Source of the DNA: a virus
IMG/VR virus record: IMGVR_UViG_3300044950_000471
Span: 1 to 20,299 of that record
Length of the DNA stretch: 20,299 nucleotides
Reading direction: 5' to 3' (one strand)
Both the position numbers and the translations under genes were made by a program. Shown here in pieces: positions 7,589 to 14,949 of the stretch (positions are counted from its first letter, which is position 1; each line of letters opens with the position of its first letter). The notes under the pieces are model-generated. The model was given only the letters and a program-made list of their open reading frames with translations. It was not told where the DNA came from and made no database searches.

Positions 7589-7604
7589 CTATAGAGAGAA
7601 CATC

Positions 7605-7805
7605 ATGAACACATTAGCTATTTATACCGCTTTACTCGCGCAAGGTTTAAATGTTACCGCGTTTGATAGCGATAAAAACACAATTACTTTTGATTGCGTA
7701 ACGACAAACGAAATATTAACTGTTAGTAAAACATTGAATGCAATGCTACACACTAATGAAGTATTAGTAATCGATAATTTAAAATTTAAAATCAGATTCA
7801 TTTAA
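7605..7805 (+). CDS. small hypothetical early protein
   Basis: A 66-residue protein with no recognised family. It is predicted to alternate helix and strand: an N-terminal helix (NTLAIYTALLAQGLN), then strands around ITFDCV, a second helix (NEILTVSKTLNAML) and a final strand (VLVIDNLKFKIRFI). The overall pattern is a small alpha/beta fold. A GAGAG ribosome binding site precedes the ATG. It is the first gene of the rightward operon that leads to the sliding clamp, about 55 bp downstream of the predicted transcription start. A role early in infection is likely from position only. Confidence 0.7.
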   Translation: MNTLAIYTALLAQGLNVTAFDSDKNTITFDCVTTNEILTVSKTLNAMLHTNEVLVIDNLKFKIRFI

Positions 7806-7811
7806 CCTGAC

Positions 7812-7834
7812 GCGCGGTCATGAGCTGACCGCGC
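7812..7834 (+). other. strong intergenic hairpin
   Basis: A perfect 9-bp inverted repeat, GCGCGGTCA (7812-7820) and TGACCGCGC (7826-7834), with a TGAGC loop, begins seven bases after a stop codon. No T-run follows, so it is not a standard intrinsic terminator. It may protect the upstream message from 3' exonucleases, be an RNA processing site, or be a protein-binding palindrome. Confidence 0.6.
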
Positions 7835-7866
7835 AACAACTAACAATAAAGAGAGAGAGTGATAAA

Positions 7867-8145
7867 ATGATTGCAATACACACTAAATATCTACCCACTT
7901 CAAATTCACGCGGTAGTAGAATTAAAGCCTATACAGCGGCGCATGGCGATTTTAAAGGTTTTCAGGCGACTATTCCATACCCGCATGAATTTGACGGCGT
8001 TGACTGTCATTTTGAAGCTGTAAAAGCCTTAATAGAGAAAAATAAATTAGCCTGGAATTTAGACAATATGCGATATGGTGACAGCGCCGATGGCCGCGGA
8101 TATTCATTTTGTTTTGACGCGTCGAAAATAGGGGCTGCGCTATGA
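7867..8145 (+). CDS. conserved hypothetical protein (MIAIHTKYLP type)
   Basis: A 92-residue protein. The opening MIAIHTKYLPTSNSRGSRIKAYT and the C-terminal NMRYGDSADGRGYSFCF are, from memory, typical of a small conserved family found in phages and mobile elements of proteobacteria. Its function is unknown. It looks like a compact alpha/beta fold with a central amphipathic helix (HFEAVKALIEKNKLAW). An AGAGAGAG ribosome binding site precedes the ATG. Its stop overlaps the start of the next gene (ATGA), so the two are probably translated together. Confidence 0.8.
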   Translation: MIAIHTKYLPTSNSRGSRIKAYTAAHGDFKGFQATIPYPHEFDGVDCHFEAVKALIEKNKLAWNLDNMRYGDSADGRGYSFCFDASKIGAAL

Positions 8146-8300
8146 TTTACATACAGCGTAAAAGTGACGGGTATCTTGAAACAGTTGACGCGTTTGAAAC
8201 TATAAAAGAAGCGCGCGTTATGCTTAGCGAGTATCAACTATCAGATAGCAGCGCGGAATATTATATAAGTCGCCGCGCTTGCAGGGCGTGGAACGTGTAA
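8142..8300 (+). CDS. small conserved hypothetical protein
   Basis: A 52-residue protein reading MIYIQRKSDGYLETVDAFET through YYISRRACRAWNV. It starts in an ATGA overlap with the preceding gene. The YLETVDxF...EARxMLxEYxLSD...YYISxRACxxW pattern is one I have seen in small phage and plasmid proteins that often accompany the MIAIHTKYLP-type protein. No biochemical role is known to me. Arg- and Tyr-rich, it could bind nucleic acid, but nothing in the sequence proves it. Confidence 0.8.
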   Translation: MIYIQRKSDGYLETVDAFETIKEARVMLSEYQLSDSSAEYYISRRACRAWNV

Positions 8301-8378
8301 AGATTCCGACGTATAGCGCGTTAGTAATAGCGCGTTATGCGGTGTAATTTTGCACCTAATAAAAATAAAGGCTTAAAA

Positions 8379-9344
8379 ATGAAAAATATAATTTTCGCCG
8401 AAGTAGTAAAACAAGCATTAAAAGAACGAGCTGCAGGGTATCACGTTGCAAAGTTTGAAAGTGATTGCGTAAAGATTAACACTGGCATGCTAAGTGTTGA
8501 ATTATACAAACATCATAACGTTAACGCGGTCTTAGAATTATCTAAAATCAAGGCGTTCAAGTTAACCGACATTGCTGCGGATCTAACTGTAAAAGGCAAC
8601 GCGTTGCCACTATCTGAACGCGCGTTTTTTCAGGGCGTTAAAGATGATAATAAACTTGTTGGTATTCAGCATATACCCGCCGGTTTTATAAATGCTAAAT
8701 GGTTAAAGATGACGGGTAAGGCTAACGAAATCAGATATTATTTAAAAGGCATGCAATTTAAGCGTGACAATCATAAATTGCAAGTGGTTGGCAGTGACGG
8801 GCATCAGCTCATTATGAATACAGCTATCGGCGAAACGGGTCCTGATTTTAGCGCGTTAATTCCAAGTGAAGCACTACTCATATTGAGCAAGATTAAAACA
8901 TCTTGTTTAATGACAGTTACAGAAACTCACGCTAAATTTACAGGCGAAGACTGGACTATTGAAACGCGGTTAATTGACCACCGATACCCCGATTTTTCAA
9001 AAGTATTCCAAACATCAATTAACGGCGATATCGACGTTAATAAAAAAGCGTTAATACAAGCGATAAAGGATGTCACGCCGTTTTTACCACCCAAATTGCA
9101 AGGCGTGGTTTTAACTGTTACCGATAAATCATTAGATTTTAATCACCACGGTGACACGCTTGCAAGCGTACCATTCATTCATTCAAGTGGCACAAAAACA
9201 AGTGAAGGTATCGACGTTGGTTACTTACTTAACGCGCTCGAATGCTATAAAGACGAAAACATTATGCTAAGTTTTCGTGATAGCTTAATTCAAATTAATC
9301 GTGATACGTTTCAAACTAGTATTATCATGGGTATGAGATTATGA
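8379..9344 (+). CDS. DnaN-like sliding clamp (beta subunit homologue)
   Basis: A 321-residue protein with the signatures of the bacterial beta clamp: YYLKGMQFKRD (121-130) and VVGSDGHQL (136-144) in the middle domain, then WTIETRLIDHRYPDFSKVF (192-210) matching the RxIxxxYPD motif. The C-terminus is MGMRL, close to the MPMRL that ends E. coli DnaN. Clamps are ring-shaped processivity factors that tether polymerase to DNA. At 321 residues it is about 45 shorter than E. coli DnaN, mainly in the first domain. I chose the ATG at 8379 because GGCTTAAAAATG provides a binding site; an in-frame ATG at 8337 has none. It probably serves the phage polymerase at 12210-14126 or recruits host factors. Confidence 0.88.
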   Translation: MKNIIFAEVVKQALKERAAGYHVAKFESDCVKINTGMLSVELYKHHNVNAVLELSKIKAFKLTDIAADLTVKGNALPLSERAFFQGVKDDNKLVGIQHIPAGFINAKWLKMTGKANEIRYYLKGMQFKRDNHKLQVVGSDGHQLIMNTAIGETGPDFSALIPSEALLILSKIKTSCLMTVTETHAKFTGEDWTIETRLIDHRYPDFSKVFQTSINGDIDVNKKALIQAIKDVTPFLPPKLQGVVLTVTDKSLDFNHHGDTLASVPFIHSSGTKTSEGIDVGYLLNALECYKDENIMLSFRDSLIQINRDTFQTSIIMGMRL

Positions 9345-9436
9345 AAAATTTTTATGACGTGGTTATGGGTAGCATAGCAACTGCAGTTTTTACCGTTATT
9401 TTTGTCGCAGAATTAATCGTATTATTTCAACCATGA
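9341..9436 (+). CDS. 31-residue membrane peptide
   Basis: A tiny gene starting in an ATGA overlap with the clamp gene. It reads MKNFYDVVMGSIATAVFTVI and continues hydrophobic to its end, so about residues 8-29 form one membrane-spanning helix. The coupled start makes translation likely. Function is unknown; possibilities are a membrane anchor, a regulator of a host membrane protein or a lysis-related peptide. It was found by reading the strand, as it is far below usual gene-size limits. Confidence 0.6.
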   Translation: MKNFYDVVMGSIATAVFTVIFVAELIVLFQP

Positions 9437-9445
9437 GATAACAAA

Positions 9446-9508
9446 ATGATAATAATATTTTTGATACTGGTAAAGTTTGCCGTTTTGGCGATATTACTGG
9501 AAAACTAA
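9446..9508 (+). CDS. 20-residue hydrophobic peptide (tentative)
   Basis: A micro-ORF, MIIIFLILVKFAVLAILLEN, almost entirely hydrophobic with one lysine. It lies 9 bases after the previous membrane peptide and just before the terminators. A GAGATAAC stretch precedes the ATG as a weak ribosome binding site. Such a short run could be chance in AT-rich DNA. The position in the same transcript, next to another single-span peptide, is the only extra support. Confidence 0.4.
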   Translation: MIIIFLILVKFAVLAILLEN

Positions 9509-9510
9509 AC

Positions 9511-9540
9511 AAAAAACCCGCGATAGCAAGCGGGTTTTTT
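9511..9540 (+). terminator. rho-independent terminator (bidirectional)
   Basis: The stem CCCGC (9517-9521) pairs with GCGGG (9530-9534), with loop GATAGCAA. It is preceded by six A and followed by six T, which also pair, so it can work on both strands. It ends the rightward clamp operon, two bases after the stop of the last micro-ORF. Confidence 0.88.
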
Positions 9541-9558
9541 ATTGCCTCAAACAATTGC

Positions 9559-9580
9559 AAGGCCTTAACAGGCCTTTTTT
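9559..9580 (+). terminator. second, tandem rho-independent terminator
   Basis: The stem AAGGCC (9559-9564) pairs with GGCCTT (9571-9576) around loop TTAACA, and the T-run continues to 9580. It lies 19 bases after the first terminator and backs it up against rightward read-through into the converging replication operon. Confidence 0.82.
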
Positions 9581-9858
9581 ATTGCCTACCATTTAACGGT
9601 CTATAGACTGCAATAAATAGTTTAGCAATACTAGCCTATTACCTATCATTCAATCAGCTAATGACAAGCCAATAAAGGCTATAAAAACACCTTATTTAAT
9701 GACAAGCGCGCGCGTAAAATCACGCGTGAACGCGATGAAACGCGTATATATGAAGGCTCAGGATTTCAATTCTGGTAGGGGCTAGGATTTCAAATCTAAT
9801 GAACGTCAAAAATTTACCACGAAACGATTTGCAAAATTTCGCCACGAAACCAAATGCC
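9581..9858. other. convergent non-coding stretch with short direct repeats
   Basis: No convincing gene lies in this stretch. It holds a 10-bp palindrome GTCTATAGAC (9599-9608), an 11-bp direct repeat TAATGACAAGC (9659-9669 and 9697-9707), AGGATTTCAA twice (9760-9769 and 9784-9793) and AAAATTTACCACGAAAC / AAAATTTCGCCACGAAAC (9809-9825 and 9833-9850, 24 bp apart). The density of paired repeats suggests binding sites or remnants of duplication. The converging transcription units have no obvious need for a regulatory site here, so an attachment or structural role is possible but unsupported. Confidence 0.45.
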
Positions 9859-9895
9859 AAAAAAATTCCCCAATTATCCGAGCAAATAATTGAGG
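9859..9895 (-). terminator. rho-independent terminator of the leftward replication operon
   Basis: On the minus strand a 10-bp stem (CCTCAATTAT, 9895-9886, with ATAATTGGGG, 9877-9868, one G-U pair) with an 8-base loop is followed by AA and seven T (to 9859). It lies 42 bases downstream of the primase-helicase stop and so closes the leftward operon. Confidence 0.75.
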
Positions 9896-9936
9896 AACAC
9901 ATGAACTAACAATTAGAGAGAATTGTTGCAACTAGT

Positions 9937-12213
9937 CTACTTAATCGCTACAACTTTTGCAACAGGTTTCTGCTCTGCCATGTCACGCAGCGCAGACTTG
10001 CTCATGTGCGCGTTTTCAGGTGCGCAAAAGACGTGCTTCTTAGTCTTAGACGAGCGCGAATTGCACATTCCCATATCAGCCCACCCAGCTTCTTCAAGTG
10101 CATGAAACAAAGCAGCAGGTGGAAATTGTTTACTGCCAAACGACATAGCGGCGCGTTCACAGATGGCTTGAAAGGGAGAGGCAATCACACCGGATGCAAA
10201 CTCACCCATACGCAGCGTAATCATGTCAAGAAGCGACGACTCAACCGCAGACATACCATTCTGCACAAGTGACATTTTAAAGTCTGTCATAGGCGCAGGC
10301 GCAGCAGGGTTGAACGCAGACACATCACGCAAGAACAACCAGTTGGCAATAAGGTCATACCCGCCGCCGTCATTAAACCATTTCCATATAGCGGTAGCCG
10401 ATTGCGGAGGCAAGCGCTCCGCCGTACTCCAAGTGGCAAACCAACGACGGTCGCCGCTTTCAAGTGACAACGGTACACGGTCATTAGAGAACGCAAGCAC
10501 AGCAAGACGGTTTACAAGGTTATACGGGGCAAGGCCTTTACGGTTAACAGATAGCATCTCAGGTGGCGCGGCAATGACAGGCTTAAGTTTGTTGGCAAGC
10601 ATTCTACGAGCGGCGCTGTCGGCTTCTTTAAGCTCATTAATAACAATAACCTCTGCTTCTAAATGATAGCCCCACGCGGACTGAATGGTGTCAGTAGACA
10701 TAAGCGAATAATTGCGCAAATGAGGGCCGCACACGGCGTAAATGAACGGGGCATACATTGTATCCTTACCAATACCTTGACCACCAGCGTGAAGAATAGC
10801 GTGGTTAATCTTAACGCGTGGATTCTGCACCTTGAATGCCATGTAATCCCAAATGTGTTCCAGCTCACGCTCGTCAGGAACAAGCGATTTACAGTGGTCA
10901 AGCCACAAGGATATATCGCCACCCAAATTTCCGCCACGAGATGAATCTGGACGGGCGTCACGCCAGCGGTTGCCATACAATTCACCGTCACGCATAGCAA
11001 TTACCGAGTCACCAGCGGCAAAAGTGATACCTGCCAGCACTCTAGCGCCCATCACCTGACGATTCTCGTCAAAGCTCATGGCGGCTTCTATCTTGCGGTC
11101 AGAGTGAATACTTTTGCACGACACATGACGAAACACGGCGTTGAACGTCTGACGTGAAAACTCACGGCGGTTTTGCAAATCGAAGTAAGAATCGTCTGAC
11201 ATGACGTAAGCAAAACGTTGATACCACTCCGCCTTTTCAAGCCGCGCGATTTCCTTCTGCTCGACTTCTGCAATGATAGCCGCCGCCGCGTCAGTGCTGA
11301 ACATATCAGTGGGTTCAAGTTTGCCAATCGCTGTGTGCATGACCTCTGCCAATATTTCTTCACGAAGACCATGTGAGTGCTTAGGGCCGCCCATCTCAGC
11401 TACCCACGCGAGGTAAACACGGCTGTCCCACAACGAGCAATGCCCATGAAAGCAACAGTAAGCGCGGTTAAGCGGATGGTATCTGCCCATCAACTGCCCG
11501 TCGGTGTGTTCAGCATGGTTAGGGCAAACTACGCCAACCCACCCCTCAGCGTTAGCAGACTCTAAAATATCGCCACGAGAAGACAACCACTCCAGCACTT
11601 CATCGTTGCCTGTGTCAATGATAGCCATTGGGCGAACAAACGCGGTGTCAGCGTCAGCGGGGTGAACATCAAGCGCGGCACATATCTGCGCGAGGGTAAA
11701 TTCACGCTCAGGGTGAAACTCTACAAGGATAGATTTGAACGACGCACGGTCAGGCTTCAAATTCACTGACGCAGGAAGGCGAAAATTACGCACGGGGTTA
11801 ATCGCGCCACTGTCAGTATAGCCAGCGTCAGCGATTGCTTTAATAGCCGCGCTGAACTCACCTTTAGTGGGCATATCATCAAGCGCGAAAGTGTATCCCC
11901 ACTGGTAATTCTGCGGTGAGGTTTCCATTATCCATGTCGGCTCGATAGGAGGACGCAAACTCTTGGTGCCGATGTCGTCAAGCACGAGAAAAGCAACGTA
12001 CTCGCAGTTGCCCGCACTCGCAGACGGTTTACCATCTTTAAAACGTGACGTGATAAACGACGCGGTATTGCCATACCATGCGCCCTTGCCATCGTATCGA
12101 GAAGGAAGATACGCAGGCCATGCAAACTGACCGTTATCTTTAGCAATTTGTTTGACCAAAAGGATACTTTCGCCTTCAGGCGCGATACGTTCCAAGTAAG
12201 TAATAAAATTCAT
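9937..12213 (-). CDS. primase-helicase (AEP/RepB-like primase plus DUF5906-type SF3 helicase)
   Basis: A 758-residue two-part replication enzyme. The N-terminal third looks like an archaeo-eukaryotic primase: FLVLDDIG (75-82) as the acidic metal-binding motif, METSPQNYQWGY (96-107) and NPVRNFRLPASVNLK (139-153). A zinc-binding segment follows, with C230, H233 and a CCFHGHC cluster (253-259). The C-terminal half is a superfamily 3 / virulence-E-like helicase: Walker A AGGQGIGKD (476-484), Walker B-like VIVINELKE (522-530), sensor AFSND (574-578) and arginine finger SGDRRWF (586-592). It would unwind and prime phage DNA. The start at 12213 makes an ATGA overlap with the polymerase gene; an ATG 19 codons upstream lies inside that gene. 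The primase assignment is less certain than the helicase. Confidence 0.87.
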   Translation of the reverse strand: MNFITYLERIAPEGESILLVKQIAKDNGQFAWPAYLPSRYDGKGAWYGNTASFITSRFKDGKPSASAGNCEYVAFLVLDDIGTKSLRPPIEPTWIMETSPQNYQWGYTFALDDMPTKGEFSAAIKAIADAGYTDSGAINPVRNFRLPASVNLKPDRASFKSILVEFHPEREFTLAQICAALDVHPADADTAFVRPMAIIDTGNDEVLEWLSSRGDILESANAEGWVGVVCPNHAEHTDGQLMGRYHPLNRAYCCFHGHCSLWDSRVYLAWVAEMGGPKHSHGLREEILAEVMHTAIGKLEPTDMFSTDAAAAIIAEVEQKEIARLEKAEWYQRFAYVMSDDSYFDLQNRREFSRQTFNAVFRHVSCKSIHSDRKIEAAMSFDENRQVMGARVLAGITFAAGDSVIAMRDGELYGNRWRDARPDSSRGGNLGGDISLWLDHCKSLVPDERELEHIWDYMAFKVQNPRVKINHAILHAGGQGIGKDTMYAPFIYAVCGPHLRNYSLMSTDTIQSAWGYHLEAEVIVINELKEADSAARRMLANKLKPVIAAPPEMLSVNRKGLAPYNLVNRLAVLAFSNDRVPLSLESGDRRWFATWSTAERLPPQSATAIWKWFNDGGGYDLIANWLFLRDVSAFNPAAPAPMTDFKMSLVQNGMSAVESSLLDMITLRMGEFASGVIASPFQAICERAAMSFGSKQFPPAALFHALEEAGWADMGMCNSRSSKTKKHVFCAPENAHMSKSALRDMAEQKPVAKVVAIK

Positions 12214-14126
12214 TTTCCATATCTCTCTAATGTTGATACACCAACCGCTAAGGGTAATCCTTCTGCCCACGCAGGGGCGCTACACATCACGGTTTCCAAG
12301 TCTTGCGCGGCTGTCGCCGCGTCTTCTTTTTTCACTTCTAGCACGATTTCATCGTGAACATGAAGCACGACATTATGCTCGATTCGACGCAAAGCGTCAC
12401 GAAGTAAATCATTTGCAATCGCCTGTGTAATATTCTCGCAAGCGAGTCCAGCCCATAGCCTAGCTCGCGGCCATTCGACTGCATCAGCAGCGGGTTTCCA
12501 CGCCGCCTTAGCGTAAGATACCGACCCATCTTCAATATATGCCGACGGATAACACAGCACCCGACCAGACGGCAAGGCGTACCACAAATTCACACCGTCA
12601 AACAGATACGTCACGCGACCAGCGGTAAACTCACGCCCCTTATGGCGCATGGCGCACATATATGCTCGCTCAAGCTCACCCCAATACTGCACCGCCCAAG
12701 TGTTACTGCGACGCCACGCGTCAACGGTACGTTTAGCCTCAGCTTCAGGCAGTGAGATGCCGTAGGCTTTACCCATAGCGCCAAACGCCCCAGCGCCACC
12801 CATATAGCCGCACGACAGAATAGCCACCTTACCAATCTGACGTTGGTCAGGCGTTATCATATCCATTGGACGATTAAAGATACCTGCGGCGGCGCGAACG
12901 TAAATGTCCTCACCACTGCGAAACACATTAAGCACATCCTCACTGCCATGCTGCAAACTCGCCCACGGCGTGACACGCGCTTCAATACCTGCCCAATCTG
13001 CTACCACGAACACGTTTCCAATAGCAGGCATCAGCGCAGGGCGAAGCATACCCTTTAAAACGTCAGTGACACGCTTACCATGCGCCGGAACAATATCACG
13101 CCCTATGACCATATCATCACGCACCCGCTGTGGCTCTTTAGCGCATTTACGCGTAAAGTTATGCACCTGCGCACCATAGGACGACGCTCGACCAGTTGCC
13201 GACCCGCCGTTGAAAACAAACGCACCACGCACACGATGATCTTCAAAATCTGCAAGAGCAAGCAGACGGCTAAACTTCGCCACAGACGACGCCCACAAGT
13301 CATCAGCGCATTGAATAACCTCCGCAACGTGCGGTGGAATTTCCTCAGGGTTGTCCATCAATAGCAAATTAGCGCGAACGCTTTTGTCGATAGAATACTT
13401 CTCACCATTCCACATTAGCTCTTTAGCCGCAGAACCAACGCGCTCAAGCACCCACTCACGCATCTTCGGTGAACGAACAGACTTAATTGCACCGTCAGTA
13501 AGCTCCACGACGCGAGATTGGATTTCCTCAAGCTCAACACTGGCGTAACGCATAGCGGCGCGACACAAGTCAACGTCCACGAGAACACCTGCGTCGTTAA
13601 TGCGCTCGTTGACGTGATAGTCTGCAAGCTCGTCATTTGTCAACTGACGTAGCGACTGCGACACTGCTCGCATGGTTCTCACGTCTTGACGGCAATACTC
13701 AATAAGCTCAGGTAGCAATTTGGTGTTAAAAGGAGGAGTACAGCACTGCTTAACTAACATCTTGCCACGGTGGTCTTTGCGCATCTCGCTAGAGATAGCG
13801 CGACCAACATCCTCAAGACTGCCCGGAAGGCAATTTGCCCGTGCTTGCACAGCGGTGCAGTAAAACTGCTCAAGTTTAAAGTCTATTTGTAGAACGTACC
13901 AGAATATCAAACGCTCAAACGCGGCGTTATGCGCCCGTATCTGTCCCGTGAAGTTGCGAACGTTGTCAGGAAACGGCATATCAGGCGTCCATGTTTGCAC
14001 GTCCTCATCATCGAAGGCGTAGCACATACACAGCACGTCAGTGGTCAAATCTTGCGCGTAATTGTAAACGCCGTGCTTAGGTAAATCACATTCGCTCTTT
14101 GTTTCGAAATCGATATAAAGAATCAT
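12210..14126 (-). CDS. DNA polymerase, family A, with 3'-5' exonuclease
   Basis: A 638-residue replicative polymerase of the phage family A type. The exonuclease has YIDFETKS (D6, E8), AHNAAFE (65-71) and YCRQDV (D148). The polymerase domain has motif A VVADWAGIEAR (D377), motif B with R429, K433 and Y441 in RQIGKVAILSCGYMGG, and motif C HDE (591-593). All catalytic residues are present. The residue matching E. coli Phe762 is Leu437, a variant reported to be associated with slower, more accurate polymerases and temperate phages. I chose the ATG at 14126 because it overlaps the stop of the PP-loop gene (ATGA). An in-frame ATG five codons earlier (14141) is possible. Together with the primase-helicase and clamp it forms the phage replisome. 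Confidence 0.94.
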   Translation of the reverse strand: MILYIDFETKSECDLPKHGVYNYAQDLTTDVLCMCYAFDDEDVQTWTPDMPFPDNVRNFTGQIRAHNAAFERLIFWYVLQIDFKLEQFYCTAVQARANCLPGSLEDVGRAISSEMRKDHRGKMLVKQCCTPPFNTKLLPELIEYCRQDVRTMRAVSQSLRQLTNDELADYHVNERINDAGVLVDVDLCRAAMRYASVELEEIQSRVVELTDGAIKSVRSPKMREWVLERVGSAAKELMWNGEKYSIDKSVRANLLLMDNPEEIPPHVAEVIQCADDLWASSVAKFSRLLALADFEDHRVRGAFVFNGGSATGRASSYGAQVHNFTRKCAKEPQRVRDDMVIGRDIVPAHGKRVTDVLKGMLRPALMPAIGNVFVVADWAGIEARVTPWASLQHGSEDVLNVFRSGEDIYVRAAAGIFNRPMDMITPDQRQIGKVAILSCGYMGGAGAFGAMGKAYGISLPEAEAKRTVDAWRRSNTWAVQYWGELERAYMCAMRHKGREFTAGRVTYLFDGVNLWYALPSGRVLCYPSAYIEDGSVSYAKAAWKPAADAVEWPRARLWAGLACENITQAIANDLLRDALRRIEHNVVLHVHDEIVLEVKKEDAATAAQDLETVMCSAPAWAEGLPLAVGVSTLERYGK

Positions 14127-14887
14127 ATTGCACAACCGCATCCGCCGTATTCTTGACTTTCTAATGCTGTCACTTTACCTTGCGTTAAAAATTCTTCTCT
14201 GTATTGTTTAAGCGTTAGTCTGCGTAAAACTTTATTTTCCGTCTTTTTTAAAAACGGATATGTTGCACCTATTACGTCGTAGACTTCTTGTTCTTTACTT
14301 TCAAACTCTCTATATCTTTCAGGATTAGCTTCATAAAGCGCTTTGTAATGCCCAAGCCCTGCTTTAATGCAAAAACCACCACAGTTATTATGACCTAACT
14401 TCCAGTCATAAAGTCTTGGACGTTTAATGCCAAATTGTTCGCTGTAGTCTTTGTTGATAATTTTCCCTTCTTCAACTAATGTTGAGCGATATATGTAAGG
14501 TGACATTCGTTTTTGAACGCCATCAAGACGATGACTTTCTGAGTAATCAATACCTAAGTGCATCTGCGCGTCATCAACAGCGTAAGTAGACGTAAACCAT
14601 TTATTAAGAGGTTCACGTTTTAATATTTTAGAGCATGGGTCAACCATACTGTTACCCATAAACTTTTCTCGCTTAAAGATTTCAAATGGCGTTTTACCGT
14701 TTGTAAGCGTCACTAACTCGCAACCAAGAAAAGCTACACACTCATCTTTAAACCTGTAAAGGTCTTCATCTTCCATCAACGTGTCAGCAAACAACAAAGT
14801 GACATTTTCTTTGCCGTACTTATCAACGCACGATTTAGCTTCTGCAAAGCTACCCATACCACCTGAAAAACTAACTATATGTTTCAT
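14123..14887 (-). CDS. PP-loop protein, PAPS-reductase-like
   Basis: A 254-residue member of the PAPS reductase/N-type ATP pyrophosphatase superfamily. It has the PP-loop SFSGGMGS (6-13), LLFADTLMEDEDLYRF (31-46) and DPCSKILKREPLNKWF (83-98), which matches the family's second conserved motif. Five notable cysteines could hold a metal or Fe-S cluster: C85, C169 and C173 in NNCGGFC, and C250 and C252 in the GGCGCAI tail. The superfamily activates substrates by adenylation and includes sulfate reduction, tRNA thiolation, 7-deazaguanine synthesis and DndC DNA sulfur modification. It does not look like QueC. A GGAG binding site supports the start, and it is coupled to DNA polymerase by ATGA. A nucleic-acid-related role is inferred from context; the substrate is unknown. 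Confidence 0.85.
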   Translation of the reverse strand: MKHIVSFSGGMGSFAEAKSCVDKYGKENVTLLFADTLMEDEDLYRFKDECVAFLGCELVTLTNGKTPFEIFKREKFMGNSMVDPCSKILKREPLNKWFTSTYAVDDAQMHLGIDYSESHRLDGVQKRMSPYIYRSTLVEEGKIINKDYSEQFGIKRPRLYDWKLGHNNCGGFCIKAGLGHYKALYEANPERYREFESKEQEVYDVIGATYPFLKKTENKVLRRLTLKQYREEFLTQGKVTALESQEYGGCGCAI

Positions 14888-14910
14888 ATCAACTCCAAAA
14901 GAACAAACAT

Positions 14911-14936
14911 AAAAAAAGGCGGCCTTTCAGCCGCCC
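14911..14936 (-). terminator. rho-independent terminator (leftward)
   Basis: On the minus strand GGCGGC (14935-14930) and GCCGCC (14923-14918) form a six-pair GC stem around TGAAAG, followed by seven T (14917-14911). It ends transcription of the putative SSB gene in the gap before the PP-loop gene. The PP-loop/polymerase/primase genes would then need read-through or their own promoter. Confidence 0.9.
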
Positions 14937-14949
14937 TTCTCCTTATCGG

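Larger units (their letters stand above)
6735..7604. promoter_or_regulatory. 870-bp divergent non-coding control region, origin candidate
   Basis: The stretch between the leftward late genes and the rightward clamp operon holds no convincing gene. It contains several repeats: TATATATGGAAA twice (6774-6785, 6882-6893), GGAAAATGCAA-like twice (6889-6899, 6908-6919), three palindromic operator-like sites, C-runs of 9 (6833-6841) and 8 (6991-6998), an 86-bp tandem repeat, and a set of AGT(T)GTRGGYA elements. Two of those elements face each other around an almost pure A/T core (about 7312-7386). Facing repeats around an easily melted core resemble replication origins with iterons. Multiple repressor sites between divergent promoters would look similar. 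A weak leftward promoter for terS (TTCACA at 6804-6799 and TATATA at 6779-6774, spacing 19) can be drawn. Confidence 0.6.

Noticed and set aside
8007-8237. 76-residue leftward ORF opposite two small rightward genes
   Set aside because: Both rightward genes have coupled starts and familiar sequences; the antisense frame has no support.
9755-9800. tRNA-like appearance of GGATTTCAA-containing segments
   Set aside because: No cloverleaf with acceptor stem and T-loop could be built on either strand.
9799-9909. 36-codon rightward ORF (MNVKNLPRNDLQNFATKPNA...)
   Set aside because: It has no properly spaced ribosome binding site and its second half lies over the leftward terminator at 9859-9895.
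10006-11059. Several rightward ORFs opposite the primase-helicase gene
   Set aside because: They are antisense shadows of a gene with clear motifs; their products are Arg/Ser-rich and no ribosome binding sites support them.
12214-12270. Longer start of the primase-helicase gene
   Set aside because: The extra 19 codons lie inside the polymerase gene and lack a binding site; the ATGA junction at 12213 fits the genome's pattern.
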